From: Isoetes taiwanensis
Taxonomy: Eukaryota > Streptophyta > Lycopodiopsida > Isoetales > Isoetaceae
Assembly: GCA_021234155.1 (NCBI GenBank)
Contig: JAJEKV010000002.1
Span: forward strand, 13,415,039-13,479,038
Length of the DNA: 64,000 nucleotides
Direction: 5' to 3'
Positions 23,143 through 35,265 of the stretch are shown here, in pieces. The first letter of the stretch is position 1. Every line of letters starts with the position of its first letter. Both the position numbers and the translations under genes were made by a program. The notes beneath the pieces are model-generated. The model had not been told where the DNA came from and did not search any database. It saw only the letters and a program-made list of their open reading frames with translations.

Positions 23143-23725
23143 GAAGAGGCAAGGCTATTTCCTTCTGCACCAACACTGCATATCCCAGTGAAATTTTTTT
23201 CTCGTGGCCGCACCGCACTGCCACGTTGCACCCCTTATCAAAATTTCACCTTTTTTTGATGCATATTTTTTAATTATACATTTTTTTTTTGCATTTATGC
23301 ATTCGTAACCAATGCATAGTACGAAATTAAATTCTGATTTTTTGTCAGCTGGCTTCCGTGTAGAAACTGAAGTGTTTTGTCGTTCGGGAATTACGGAAGC
23401 TCTGAAATAGTGATTCGACTTCTTCATGTCGTCCAGAGTGGCAAAATTATCTTGGGGACAAAGTAACATGGAAAAAGAAAGAAGCACTTACGCTCTACAT
23501 GACAGTAAACCCCATAGGCCAATTGACTAGGAGTGTGCTGGCGCTTTTTGGAGAAGGGATGGTCTTCTGGCCATGAAACTTGGTTCCAGGGCAATGTCAA
23601 TGTTATGAGTCCATTGGAAGAGCCAGATCGGGGTTTCGAAGAGGGGAAGTTGCCCGTCTGTCGCCCGCCTTCGGGAGAGGACGTTTGGAGCAAGCTGCTT
23701 CCGGGGAGTTCCAAGGGTCCATTTC

Positions 23726-24010
23726 AATCATATTTTTGAAAAACAAGCTCAAGCTTGGTAAGATGATCATCCATAGTGCTGTAAGCAGAAAATCATCATT
23801 TTTCATGTAATCCTGAAAAATAGAAAGCATAATGCGTTGGAAAGTGGAAGGTGAGTTTGAGAAACCAAAGGGCACCACTTTGTAGGCAAAAGTACCCTAC
23901 GGCATGGGGAAGGTTGTTTTTAACTGATCTTCAGAGCGAATGGAAATTTGTAGCTGCAAAAGCCATCCATGAAGGAGTACATTTCATCGCCTGCTACTTC
24001 TTCAAGTACT
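23726..24010 (-). pseudogene. Gypsy RT palm fragment
   Basis: Encodes DEMYSFMDGF and, after a shift, MVPFGFSNSPSTFQRIML and the start of the polymerase motif region. It matches the plus-strand family-B RT at 41.86-42.1 kb. A stop follows the MDGF block and the frame changes at least twice. The fragment is cut at 23725 by the repeat-rich insertion. Confidence 0.75.
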
Positions 24011-24090
24011 TGATTCGTGAAGGGTCAGGATAGGCAGATGATGGCAAACCAGCTGCCAGAGCTTGGACTTGATAAATGTTCTCCAGGTAG

Positions 24091-24516
24091 TCAAGAGTCA
24101 CTATCAGAGAGCGACGGTTCAGCATGTTCAACAAGAATGAGTTTCCCAGTTTCGAGATCCATGGTGGCATTCAATTCGCCATCAGTAATAACAAGTTGAT
24201 CAGTGGCCCAATAGTGGATGCTCTTAGCTTGGTGGAGGAAGGGTCGGCTAACTAGCATTTCATAATCAATAGGGTCTTCCACGGTTGTCCAAACACCAAA
24301 TTCCAACGGAAATTTGAGATCACCAATGCTGATTTGGAGAATAGGAGTGACGCCTTGAGGGTGCCCGATGTGACCCTTGGCCAGCTTGATATCATAAGGG
24401 GCGCGATACAGTTGAGTAATGCCAAGTTGTTTTCCTGAGTTTGTCTGTGATGAGATTGACAGCACTACCCCCATCAATCTGGACATGATTGATCTGTTGT
24501 TTCCCAACGGTGGCAT
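24091..24516 (-). pseudogene. Gypsy family-B aspartic protease and linker
   Basis: Just upstream in another frame is HVQIDGGSAVNLITDKL, with DGG in place of the usual D(S/T)G active site. The present frame holds ITQLYRAPYDIKLAKGHIGH, then FPLEFGVWTTVEDPIDYEML and RPFLHQAK. These match 40.7-40.98 kb nearly word for word, so the DGG form is a family trait and not a random error. Confidence 0.75.
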
Positions 24517-24577
24517 GAACCGTGGGTATGGAAGTTATGACAGCACCAACAAGAACAGTGGGTAAGGGCAGCTGTTC

Positions 24578-25187
24578 CTATAGGGAATGGTAGGCAGATT
24601 GAGAGGGATTTTGATCTTGGCTAGTTTTTCTTGCAGTTCCAAAGGAACATAGGCCAAAGGATCGGCAAAGATCCAATGGTGCCAGTTGCTTGGGCATCGA
24701 GGCCGAAACGTCCTTGAAGAGGTCCACTTCGGCGGCTATGTTGAGATATGGCTGAGCACGTGAAGTAGACGTGGATGTGGAGGGTGCCTCCTTTCGTTGT
24801 TGAGCACGTGTTGTAGCATGAACATTGGCAAGCGTGCATCCTTCAGCGGCTTGCATGAACTTGAGGATACTTTGACGGACCTTGGGCATAACATGAGGCA
24901 TGAGTTTTTCAAGATCCGGAGAAAAATGTACCGTTTTGTGTGACTTGTGAGGGATAGTTTCCACAGCAAAAGCAGGTTGCATGTCCTATGGCGTGAGCGT
25001 CAAAGGTCGAGTGCCAAGATGCTGGCGTGATACCAACCCAATACCAACCCAATTGGATTGTTGCACAGAAGGATTCAAAGCTTGATAGATCTCTTTTTGG
25101 GCTTGTTGTTCCAACACAGCAGGCAGAGGAGCTTGTTGGTCCTACTGCTGTCGAGGAGCACGAGGGGTTTTTCTCATAGTGGGACAT
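24578..25187 (-). pseudogene. Gypsy family-B gag C-terminal region
   Basis: Contains DLEKLMPHVMPKVRQSILKF, ATTRAQQRKE and NIAAEVDLFKDV, which have direct counterparts at 40.2-40.5 kb in the complete element. An upstream Cys-rich piece (CYHCQEWGH near 25.34 kb) may be a zinc knuckle. Frames change near 24980 and 25170. Confidence 0.7.
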
Positions 25188-25461
25188 GGGCTTTGTTTCC
25201 CATTTGCCACCCAGAGTTGATAGGCCATGAGGCGCACCGAGGCAGTTTGGTTAGTGCCCAGGAGATGTATTTGAACTTGGGAAAGCTGTGGGCACACCAT
25301 GGTAGTGGCCCCATTCCTGGCAGTGGTAACATTGAGCTTTTGCGGGATCGAAAAGAGTACGCGAGCTTTATCCTCTTGATTGTTAAGGTTGTTGATATTG
25401 CTGAGGTAAGCACAATTTCATTAATTTTGGACAAAACTTGAATTCGTGGACGTTTCATCAA

Positions 25462-26157
25462 TGACTTGCCTCAATGACTATTTTCTCGACCGAACATACA
25501 TCCCCAGCAAGTGTTGCATATGCTTCGGCAACAAGCACATGAATCTTGAGTTTGACAATGTTGGGTGGCTTCTTCTTATTGGAAGGAGTCCAAGTGTAAT
25601 CGATAGTGTCTATCTCAAGAGCGGTCTTCGTCCAACAATTGACATAACCATCATCACCATCACAGATGTATCCCTCTATGAATCACTTCCATCTAGAACC
25701 TTAACAATGACGTAAGAATCATGTTTATTGAAGATATGAAAGATATGGAAGAAACACATCATATGCGTTACTCATCCATGAAGGTCTTACCACGTGTCCG
25801 CCAGCAACCTGAGAATAGATAGCGTCAAACTCGATGAAAGTGCCCTCATGTCGCTAAGCGCAGTAGCCAAAGATGACACATATGGCTTTGGCATTATAGT
25901 AGTCCACATATAATGAAATAGGCAGGAACCCTTCAGTGAAGGGTCTTCAATCCTAGGAATTGGTCACACACAACATGAATTAAAGTACCTGGTTAATGGT
26001 GTTGGCCCGTTACTATCTTCTACCCACCTTTGTTTGGGGTTCGAGTGTGTTGGTTCATCTTCTGTATCATTCATGTCATTGCAGCCATTAGCGTCTCCTA
26101 GACTGCAAAACACCATCTGCAAAACATTGAAAAATGTATCATTTTTTGGGCCCGCAA
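25462..26157. other. No gene recognised
   Basis: A plus-strand 89-codon frame (25446-25715) without a known domain overlaps here. No clear LTR marks the end of the gypsy fragment. Confidence 0.4.
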
Positions 26158-26440
26158 AATGGGCGGGCCTAAATAGGGTGCATGCAAATTGGGCATACCC
26201 TCAATTCGAGGAAAAAAAAAAAAAAAAAAAAAAAAAAGATCTCGCAAATTGGGCGCGCGCCCAATTTAGAGAGCCCAAACAAGCGCCCACCCTGTTTGAA
26301 GCCCACAAATTGGGCGTCTGCCCAATTTGAGGATAATTTTTTTCCCTCTCATGCATGGCGGGTGCCCAATTTGGAGAGCCTAAATAGGGCGTCCGCCCTA
26401 TTCAATTGCTCCAAACTTAGTGCCCGCCCTATTTGAGCAT
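26158..26440. repeat. Palindrome-based array 1 (AAATTGGGC / GCCCAATTT)
   Basis: Several imperfect copies of an inverted-repeat word occur here. The best is a 22-bp perfect palindrome at 26246-26267 (AAATTGGGCGC and its complement). Others lie near 26187, 26307 and 26370, with spacers containing GAGCC(c/t)AAA. A 26-base poly-A run sits at about 26212-26237. The same core builds the array at 27.6 kb. Confidence 0.8.
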
Positions 26441-26883
26441 ATTGGATTGGGCCCCTGGCACATTATACAAGAAAAACTAGGACTTCTCATACAACATGCT
26501 TAACTCGACCTACTCATTGACAAGCACCAAAACTAACTATGTGATTTTAACAACAAAAGATCATACCTCGTCTTGAAGCATAAGGGCGTGTCTCGTCACC
26601 TTATCATTAGCATGGCAATGCATGCTGCAATACTCAACCAAGACAAACATTGGTACTTAGAATTGCACTGGTCAAAGGAGATCAATGCTCCATTATACAT
26701 TAAAATCAAAGTAAAAAATACTCTAGAATTGCAATAGAACTACAACCTTGAAATACAAACAACAAAAATAGCAGCACATTACACTAGTGCATCATATATG
26801 CTAATATAAACTCAAAACTTACCTTCCGGTAAAGCGCCTGGTCGAGAGTGGAAAGGGTGGATGGCAAGACGCTTGGAATATGG
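26441..26883. other. AT-rich spacer
   Basis: No gene, repeat or RNA seen. Confidence 0.5.
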
Positions 26884-27013
26884 ATAGGAACAACTTTTGG
26901 AAATATTGAATTGAGGGGGGAAATTCAAATTTGAATTTTGAATTTCAGATAGGAAGAGCTTTTAGGAATATTGAGTTGAGGGGGGAAATTCAAATTTGAA
27001 TTTTGAATTTCAG
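26884..27013. repeat. 65-bp tandem duplication
   Basis: Two adjacent 65-bp units (26884-26948 and 26949-27013) share ATTGA(a/g)TTGAGGGGGG and AAATTCAAATTTGAATTTTG, itself partly palindromic. Only a few bases differ. Confidence 0.9.
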
Positions 27014-27608
27014 CATTCACGTGAATGGTCCACGTGGACTTTATTTTGAATTTGAAATGGTCATGAAAAGGGGGTTTATATTGTGACGCATTATGGGCCC
27101 ACCATATACGCCCTGGACCTTTCATTATGAGCATGCCACTTGACATTCACCTGTGTATCCTCATGGCATGCCCTTTTTAAAAGGTCATTTGTCTGTGTTC
27201 TTGTCTGTTCGCGCCGAAGATCAAGCCGATTCTTCGATCAGACTGCAGCATCTTGCACAGAAGTCAAGGTGTCATCTCTATGGATCCCAGCGCCCCTATT
27301 TTTATGGGAAATCGGCCCTCAAAAGGAGGAAAAGGTAGGCTTCCGATTAATTTGCTGTTTTGTTTACCTTTATATTATTTTCTGTCTTCTTAGAACGCCA
27401 TATTTTCTTAGATGCAAGCTCTTGCATGTGCTGGCTAGAAGCTTCAAGCGCTTGGTCTTCTTTTCTGGTGATAGCGTTTCTTCTTTTCTTATATCTCTTC
27501 ATTGCTCTCCTACAGCGCTTGCTTATCATTAGCTTGGCACTGCGGGGTTTATAGACCCCCCTTGCATGTCAGACATCCTACCCCCTCCCCTTACATGCGT
27601 AAAAGCCC
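27014..27608. other. No gene recognised
   Basis: A 130-codon plus-strand frame (27140-27532) is rich in Phe, Leu and Ser and shows no domain; I regard it as chance. Confidence 0.4.
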
Positions 27609-28018
27609 GCGGACATCACAGGGGGTGCAAATTGGGTGGCTTCAATTTGGCACCCCACCTTGCTCGTCTTGCCATGCCTAGACATCACACGGGGCAAAAA
27701 TTGGGCCACTAATTTGGCACCCCACCGCATGCATAATGCCCTCCCGGACATCACCTGGGGGTGCAAATTGGGCTGGCGCCCAATTTGGCACCCCACCTTG
27801 CTCGCAAGATAACGCTCCCGCCCAAACCATCACGGGGGTGCAAATTGGCCATGGCGCCAATTTGGCACCCCACCTTGCCTCGTGATAACGCCTGGACATC
27901 ACCTAGGGGTGCAAATTTGGGCCTATTTGGCACCCCACTTTGCCTCGATGATACCGCCTCGGACATCACCTAGGGGTGCAAATTGGGCGGGCGCCCAATT
28001 TGGCACCCCACGTGGCAT
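27609..28018. repeat. Palindrome-based array 2, six units of 65-80 bp
   Basis: Units begin near 27613, 27684, 27749, 27829, 27897 and 27964. Each reads CATCAC, then GGGGTGCAAATTGGGC, a short centre, GCCCAATTTGGCACCCC, then a variable spacer often containing TTGC(c)TCG. The nested arms GGGGTGC/GGCACCCC and AAATTGGGC/GCCCAATTT would fold into a stem of about 16-18 bp per unit. Confidence 0.9.
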
Positions 28019-28308
28019 GCATACTGCCCTCCATGACCCTTCTATTGAACATTAAAAGGATGGTATTATGTGCATGTTAAATATTAAAAGTGATTAAAAG
28101 TGAGAGGAGGATACCATATTAGGTAGAAGATTTGATACATGTGAATGATAATAAATAAACTAAAAGAAAAGTGATTGAAGCAGCTAACATGAAAGAAGCA
28201 ATAAATAAATAAATAAAATGATTGGAATGTGCTAAAAAAATACAAACTTTTTTTTAACCTTCACTTATGCATATAAGCCGTATAACATCATCATCTCCTA
28301 TCTGAAAT

Positions 28309-30651
28309 TGTGACGGGCCTGGCCAGTTAACCTCTCGGTAACTGGAGATCCCATCGATCTCTACCGTTGGATCTATTTAACCGTTGCAACTCAAGAAATT
28401 AATACATGCATACTTAGGTAAAGAATTTAATCTTTATACGTGCTCTAAGGTCCCAAAAATTCTATACTTGCCATTGCACGTCAAAACCCCACACAACAAC
28501 CAAGTTTAAAAATAATTATAGTTTTAAGCCAATCCATAATGATAATAAGAATATTAAGCAAATATATGGTCTAGCAATCCACACACTCCTACTCTCGCCT
28601 TTCTGCAGCTTGGCTACTTTCTGGAGCATCTCGCGACTGCACACCATTTAACCACGGGGTTAGTCACACACGGACTAAGTGGGGATCGGGGATTTAGAAT
28701 ATATCAAGCATCAATTACCACAAGCATTAACTTAGAACAATAACTTAGCCTTACCGTAACCTCGCCCCTGCAATCCAAGTTACTAGTCCAACCAACATAA
28801 ACACAATGCATAATTATGCTAAGCACAACCATTGCAACTTGATTCTAGCATTAAATACCACATATACACTAGCCAAGCAACCATAGCATCAACATTGCAA
28901 CCAATATTCCCTCGGGTGCGAGCAAGGTCAACTCGGGTGATCGGCCGGGTGACATAGAGGCGGGGGTAACCACGCGTGTACACACCCTTCTTCCATTTTG
29001 CCCAAAGATTGGAGGACCACTTTATCGTGCATGACGTTGTACCTTTACGGTACCAACGCCCGATGTTCAAAATACCATTTTACATAGCAGCACTGCAAAC
29101 CGTGAGTCTAGACCATCGCACCTAGACTCCGGCCCCAGAGGTCTATATCAAAGAATTTCACCATATACAATTACATACAATTCACCATCATGCCCATGCC
29201 TTAACATATTCAACATCAAATACATTCCATAATTCACACTTTATGTAACATGAAATGTCCAACCATAGCCTTAATAATGCAAAAATGCAACCATCATTGC
29301 TAAACTAACGTCTACATTTTCTCAAAAGTTCCCTAGCTATATTTAAGACTATGTTAATGGTATTTAATCTATAGCATTTAAATATTATTATGCTTCCCGT
29401 CATAAACTTCCTCCATACGGAGCACTTGTATCTTGGGTTTTTATTTTCTTTCTTACCTTAACTAATTTCTAAGGCTTTCAATATCTATAGCTAGATAACT
29501 TGTTAGACTCTACATGTCGTGCATAAACAGCTTCTACTCTCTAACCTATTATTGCTCATCTTACCCCTCGCTCCTAGATCAATGCAGGAACTCAAGGCCT
29601 TTTAACCACCCATCAATGTTTTTAATTTAAATTTAACCTTAGCTATAGCTTAAAACTTTTAACTTTATTTCTATTACTACCTTACTAACAAAACTAAACT
29701 AATTGTTAACATCTTTTTTTTCCTTTAACCTAACCCTAATTAAGGTGTGTGCCGAATCCGCCTGCTGCTCCCGGATATGGCCTCCAGGCCATCGAATCCA
29801 TGCCAAAACTCCCTAGCTCCTCCCGATTTTGGTTGCAAGGAGGTTTTTCGCCATTTCGGCCCGGTTTCAACCCAAATCCAAAGATTTCGGATCAATTCTT
29901 GAGCACCAAGATCATGGGATTTACAAACTGAATCTTGCTTTGATCTTCCCGATTCCTCATTCCTTTTCCATTTCGGCCTCCCTAAGGCCCAAATCGACCA
30001 TTTCTCATCACATTTCATGCTTCCCGGATCATCACCGATACGGGATCTGTTATATAAATGGCAAAGATGCAAGGGAACTTTTACGCTTTTAACACGGTTT
30101 AATCGATTCCAAGCCATCCCTTTACCTTAATCCATCCCTCATGTTCTAATATGAGCTATTCCAAGATTTCCGCATGATCTAGATGCTTGTCTCACTTAGA
30201 TCCGTGATACTTTTTGCAACTGTCAATATGCCATCATAAAATACTTCCAAATTCAATCATGCAAGCTTTTTCCATATTCATGCACTTTTAGTTTAACTCT
30301 AAATCAATAAATCCTACTGCATCAACACAATTCAGCATGCACAATTTTGCTACGCTAGGAAACCCCAGGTGTAAGGCTTGATCCCCACTGAATCCCGCTT
30401 TGTTGCTTTTTTTCAAGGCCCAACACGCCTCCCCAGGCTTTGCACGCGATTCGCTCCTTCAGCAATCCCTCTGCAATCAATCTTTTTCCAATGCTTTTCT
30501 CTGTACTTATATTTATTTTTAACCACAGTATTTTGTCCGTATAATCTCTACATATACGACATATTTCTCTGCATGCGTGATATTTTGATTAATATTCCTT
30601 TGCATCTTTTAAATAAAATAATCCACAATTTACCTCAAAATCCTAGGTCCG
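28309..30651 (-). repeat. LTR of chromovirus A (3' LTR on the minus strand)
   Basis: Begins TGTGACGGGCC on the plus strand and ends at ...CCTAGGTCCG, next to a purine-rich tract read on the minus strand (GGAGGAGAGACCAG) that serves as polypurine tract. It matches 35278-37619 along its whole length, with identical AT-rich blocks of over 100 bp and many small indels in GC-rich patches. Confidence 0.85.
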
Positions 30652-30687
30652 ATTCTGGTCTCTCCTCCAAAAATTCAACCCATGTCC

Positions 30688-31089
30688 TCATGGGCGCATC
30701 TCGGGAAACTCACGAAGAATCCAATTGGCATCTTCCCATGTGGCATCTTCCTCAGGACAACCCGCCCATTGAACCAAAAATCTACGTATTGTTCGCCTCC
30801 TTAAGCGACGGGTTTCCTCTCGCAGAATACGTTCTGGTCGGGGGTACAGGAAGTTCTCTCTGCTTACCAAATCATCGTCCCCCAACATATGGGAAGGATC
30901 AAATACATACTTCCTTAAGTTACTCACGTGAAAGACATTATGTACTTTCAAGTGCGAGGGCAACTCCAACCTATAAGCCACTTTGCCAATACGTTCCAAA
31001 ATTTCATATGGACCCGCGATACCTAGGAGCCCATTTACCCGCACTTTTAAATGCGGTGAGCTCGCTTTGGGATTAATCCTCAAGAACAC
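30688..31089 (-). CDS. Chromovirus A integrase C-terminus with chromodomain
   Basis: The frame (133 codons) encodes the GPY-like module (GLLGIAGPYEILERIGKVAY, LPSHLKVHNVFHVSNL) and then a chromodomain: FLVQWAGCPEEDATWEDANW with a preceding RILREETRRLRR. Chromodomains on such integrases steer insertion by binding histone marks in heterochromatin. It overlaps the upstream integrase frame by ten bases in another frame, so the reading is broken at 31080-31089. Confidence 0.85.
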   Translation of the reverse strand: MFLRINPKASSPHLKVRVNGLLGIAGPYEILERIGKVAYRLELPSHLKVHNVFHVSNLRKYVFDPSHMLGDDDLVSRENFLYPRPERILREETRRLRRRTIRRFLVQWAGCPEEDATWEDANWILREFPEMRP

Positions 31090-32063
31090 ATAATCCCCTT
31101 TTGAAATTCAAGTGGTCTACGCTTTTTATTGGCATACCGCTTTTGTCTATTTTGTGCCATCGCCAAATTTTGTCGAAGTCTCCTTAATGAAGCTTCCATG
31201 TCCTCCGCTACTTCATTAGTCGCTTCAACATTGCATTGAGGATCTCTCCAATTAAGAGGACAACGACACTCCTTACCATACATTGCCTCAAAAGGACTCA
31301 TTTTAATGGAATCTTGATAAGTGTTATTGTATGCAAACTCAGCCAAATACAAATAGGAATCCCATACCTTTGGTTGACTAGGCACATACATTCTGAGCAT
31401 ATCCTCCAAGATTTGATTAACTCGCTCAACTTGGCCATCTGCTTGAGGACGATAAGATGTACTGGCATATAACTTAGTGCCAATATTTTGAAACAACCCT
31501 TGCCAAAATTGGCTCATAAATTTTGTATCCCGATCTCGATGAAATAGTGGCCTATGATCCCATGCAACCCGAAAATCTCCTTAACAAATAACTTAGCAAT
31601 ATCCATTGCCGAAAGCAAGAGTCTTCGTAGAGGCATAAAATGGGCCTCGCTTAGTTAGTCGATCAACCACAACATAAATTGCATCATAACCTGAACGTGT
31701 CCGGGGAAGCTCAACAATGAAGTCCATGGAAATACACTCCCACTTGGAAGATGGAATTACTAAAGGTTGTAATTCTCCAAGCTCCCTAAACCTTGATGCT
31801 TTTACCTTCTGACAAGATAAACACCTAGCCACGCATCTCCTTAACCATCTTCTTCCCGGGTCTGTGCCAAAAGAAATTCTCAAGATCTTCCTCAAAGTTT
31901 TGTGTACCCCTGGGTGGCCCGCCAAAGGACTATCATACCTCAATCTCAACTCATGATCATTAGGAATACACATACGGCCATTATAATATAAAACTCCTTT
32001 GGACAATGCATACCTCGGAAAATCTTGAGGGTTCTCCAAAAAAAAGTGCAAAATATGGATCAT
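31080..32063 (-). pseudogene. Chromovirus A integrase core
   Basis: Two frames cover the zinc-binding N-terminus (LAGHPGVHKTLRKILR ... CLSCQK), the first catalytic Asp (SMDFIVELP) and, after a break near 31.55 kb, the glutamate region (SYRPQADGQVERVNQ) with the YNNTYQDSIKMSPFEAMYG block. The segment with the second catalytic Asp falls at the break between frames. Confidence 0.85.
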
Positions 32064-32099
32064 TCCTTAGCTTATTAAGAATATCTGTGATCCCATTGC

Positions 32100-34055
32100 C
32101 CCTTGTAACACACTAATAGAGGTTAAAAATGACCTTCGAGACAAAGCATCAGCAATCACATTTTCTTTGCCAAAGTTGATATTCAATTTCAAAATCATAC
32201 TCTTCTCTTAATTGCATCCACCTCCTTTGCCTATTATTCAAATATGGCTGTTTTGCAAAATACTTCAAATTTTGATGGTCACCTTCAAAAGAAACGATTT
32301 AACCCAATAAATAATGTCTCCATACCCTTAAGGCATGGATAATGGCCAACATTTCCAAATCATGCACGGGTAATTTTGTTCAGCAGAGACAATTTACTTA
32401 GATATATAAGCACAAACTCGCCATCCCCGCAAAGAAGACTCCTCCTACGCCTTTCGGGAAGCATCGCTGACTACATGGAAGGGTATATTCATGTCCGAAT
32501 CCTTAAAACGGTGCACTAATCAAAACATCCTTTAACTTTTGAAAACTTTCTTGACAAACTATCACCCAATGCAAATCATTCTTCTTACCTAACAAAGAAG
32601 TCAAAGGAGTAAGCAATCTTTGCAAATTTAGGAACAAATTTTGCGATAATACCCCGCTAATCCCAAAATGATCTTACCTCTTTTCACCGCCTTTGGTGTG
32701 GGCCAATCTCTAACCGCCTCAATCTTAGAAGGATCCGGCTCTAATCCCTTTTTCTGAAATTACATGCCCAAGATATACCAATCTAGTTTGTGCAAAAGAA
32801 CACTTAGATAACTTACCATACAACTTTTCTCGCCGCAAAATAGCTAATGTCCGCTTTACATGTTCCACATGCTCCTCTAATGTCCGGAATATACCAAAAT
32901 ATCATCAAAGAAAACCAATATAAACTTATCCAGAAAGATCGGAATATCTCGCTCATTAGGCGATAAAAGTGGCGGGAGCATTTGTCAACCCAAAGGGCAT
33001 TACAACAAACTCGAATGTCCGTAGCGTGTCCTAAAGGCGATCTTGTAAATATTCAGATCCTTGATCCGGATCGATGATATCCGATCGTAGATCAATTTTT
33101 GTGAAGTACTTAGCTTGTCCCAACCGATCAAATAACTCATCAACCCTAGGCAATGCATATCTATTCTTCATCGTAACCGTTAAGCATGCGATAGTCAATA
33201 CATAATCTTAAAGTCCCATCTTTTTTTTTTACAAACAAAATCGGGCGCACTAAATGGAGAAACACTTACCGTGATAAACCCTTGTTCCAATAATTCCGCC
33301 TAACCGCTTCTTCAATTCGCCATCTCTAATGCATGAAATCTATATGGTTGGGTTCAGCCCCGTGAACAAGTTCTATCTCATGATCTACCATTCTATGTGG
33401 AGGCAATTTGTTAATTCTTTAGGAAACACATCAGAGAACTCATCCAACACTTTCTCGATCTCGTGAGCAATAGGTTGTTCCTCAGAATCTCGCGGTACCC
33501 AAAAATGCACATCCCATTCTTATGCAACCGTTCTTAACTGCTTTCTTAAAACTTTTTTCGGGACAAAGGTGTAACCACTAATGACTTAAGGCAATCCTTC
33601 CAAAGACATACTTATCTCCATTAGACTTTGGCATGTAATCGCTTGCTCGCCGCAATCAATGCAAGCTTTTATATGGCCTCAACCATGACATTCCAAGAAT
33701 AGCATCATACTTCCCTAGGCTCAATACTTCAAAACTAGTATGGGACTCAAGATCTCCTACTTGGAATTTAAGATTGTCTACCTTAGCATAAGAAGTCTTA
33801 ATTTTACCATCACCAACTCCACATATCTAGGGTCCCACTAATCATATTCAAATCTAGTTTCTTTGCCAGCCTTTGGGGAAATAAAACAATGTGTACTACC
33901 ACAATCAATAAGAAAGAGAACAGTGGACTCCATGAATAATACCCGGAACTCGATAACCACAAATTTTGATTATCTACACGCCCTGGTCCACTGCAAAGAT
34001 ACATGCACATTCTTTCAACAGAGGGTCCATGATTCGAAAGCAGCCCTAACTTCAA
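32100..34055 (-). pseudogene. Chromovirus A protease, RT and RNase H, heavily frameshifted
   Basis: Motifs appear in order on the minus strand but in different frames. They include LIDCGSTHCF near 33.9 kb (protease, DCG for the usual DSG), [15 protein letters not shown] near 33.2 kb, YFTKIDLRS near 33.1 kb, FVVMPFGLTNAP near 33.0 kb and FFDDILVYS near 32.9 kb (polymerase YxDD-type motif with Phe first). The RNase H part at 32.1-32.6 kb is hardest to read. The density of single-base shifts far exceeds that of the integrase part. Confidence 0.75.
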
Positions 34056-34072
34056 CTGTAGGTTAGCTTGTG

Positions 34073-35013
34073 CTATAATCCCGTTGTCTCCTCTAGCTTG
34101 TCCTCTGCCACCCCTATTATTGTCCCAAAACCTCCACGACCACCACTGTTATTTCGCCTCCATTTCTCCGCTTTGGCCCCTCGTCCATAAGTATCACTAG
34201 AATTCAACCCGACCACCGGGTTTGTTTGCCCTCCACGCTGAGAAGATGCAGACAGGGCGGTACTATCCATCCACCTTTCTGGACAATCTCGCCCATAATG
34301 ACCAACTTCTCTCAGACCTAAAGCATCGATTCTCATTAAGACACTTTTCCCTAGTTTCATCATTCAAAGGTGCATACATAGGCCGAGATCCTCGATTTTG
34401 ACTGCCTCCTCCTGATACTAACAACACCAGGCAGCCCATGCCACCTCTACTAGAGAATCTACCTGCCAAGTAGATCCACCACCGCCATGTGGAAGGAACT
34501 TGTCTCTTCTTAGCATTCTCCAAGGTTGCCTTCTCAGCCTAGGGTCGATTCACGATTCTTAGCAATTCTGAATACCTCCTCCAAATCCTTATAAGACACA
34601 CCGACATTGTGCTCTTAATATCAACCCGCAAACCCTTCACAAATCGAAAGCACAAAGCGCTTCCTTATCCTCAAAAGGACAATGATATCGCAACCTTCTA
34701 AACTTCTCGTTATATTCTGGGCCACCGCCCTTTTCGTGGTCAAGTCCAAGAACTCATTCATCTTGTCAACTTTGTACCTGGGGAGGCATAAAATGTCCTT
34801 CAAAAGGGTCTTAAACTCTTGCTGTTGTTCGCCCCGCCCGGCAGCCTTATTTATGCCCCCGAAATAATTCTCCCACCATACTCTAGCAAATCCACCCAAC
34901 ATTGCTTGAGCTAATACAGCCTTTAATCTTTTCAAGATTAATGAGTTTAAAGTAAAACTCAACTCCACGAAGACACGAGTCTCCGTGATCATCCCCTGTA
35001 ACATTCTCTCCAA
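34073..35013 (-). pseudogene. Chromovirus A gag
   Basis: Matches the retrotransposon gag fold (AQAMLGGFARVWWENYFGG, EFKTLLKDILCLPRY, DKMNEFLDLT) and further on a zinc knuckle whose halves lie in two frames (RCF, then REVGHYGRDCPE). Gag forms the virus-like particle and the knuckle binds the element RNA. At least three breaks. Confidence 0.75.
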
Positions 35014-35265
35014 GTAAATACCTCCCTCTTAGTGTCCTTCAAGACCTTCTAATCGCCTTTGTCCGCAAACTGTCTTTTGTTGCGACAAGACTCGGGCCGC
35101 AACACTTGCCGAATAGCCCGCAAGATATTGGCTACATCAGAGCTCCACCACCGCCCGGCCTCCTCCTCCCGGGATCCTCCCCGGGGAACTCATCTCTACA
35201 AGAATCGGAACCATAGCAAATATCATCAATAATCACAAATCTCATAATCCACTAACCGTAACTTT

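Larger units (their letters stand above)
20421..23723. repeat. Pair of direct repeats, about 0.4 kb each
   Basis: Left copy 20421-20461 plus 20842-21239, right copy 23317-23723. Both begin TAGTACGAAATTAAATTCTG, share GTGTAGAAAC and the block CCAATTGACTAGGAGTGT, and end AAGGGTCCAT. The left copy carries an extra 380 bp. Similarity is roughly 80-90 percent by eye. Confidence 0.75.
19871..23725. other. Repeat-rich 3.9-kb insertion in the gypsy RT
   Basis: The gypsy RT reading stops at about 23725 and resumes at about 19870 on the minus strand. The sequence between has no recognisable gene. It holds a pair of direct repeats (20421-21239 and 23317-23723), three tandem units of about 325 bp, a 0.5-kb minisatellite and many short frames that look like repeat noise. 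The direct repeats could be LTRs of an unknown non-autonomous element. However, the left one starts 550 bp inside the boundary and is itself interrupted (20462-20841), so I do not call it an LTR element. Confidence 0.55.
19298..25461 (-). mobile_element. Ty3/gypsy family-B fragment, interrupted by a 3.9-kb insertion
   Basis: Minus-strand gag end, protease, reverse transcriptase and RNase H segments appear in the normal 5'-to-3' order from 25.4 kb down to 19.3 kb. They match the plus-strand element at 37.7-48.8 kb piece by piece. No LTR or integrase is seen, so both ends are missing. The RT is cut in two by sequence from about 19871 to 23725. Confidence 0.8.

Noticed and set aside
20421-23723. 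LTRs of a new retrotransposon
   Set aside because: The direct repeats do not reach the left insertion boundary, the left one is interrupted, and no TG..CA ends, primer-binding site or polypurine tract was found.
26158-26440. Lys-rich open frames over the poly-A run
   Set aside because: The lysines come from a 26-base A run and the palindrome array gives the rest; no conserved protein is visible.
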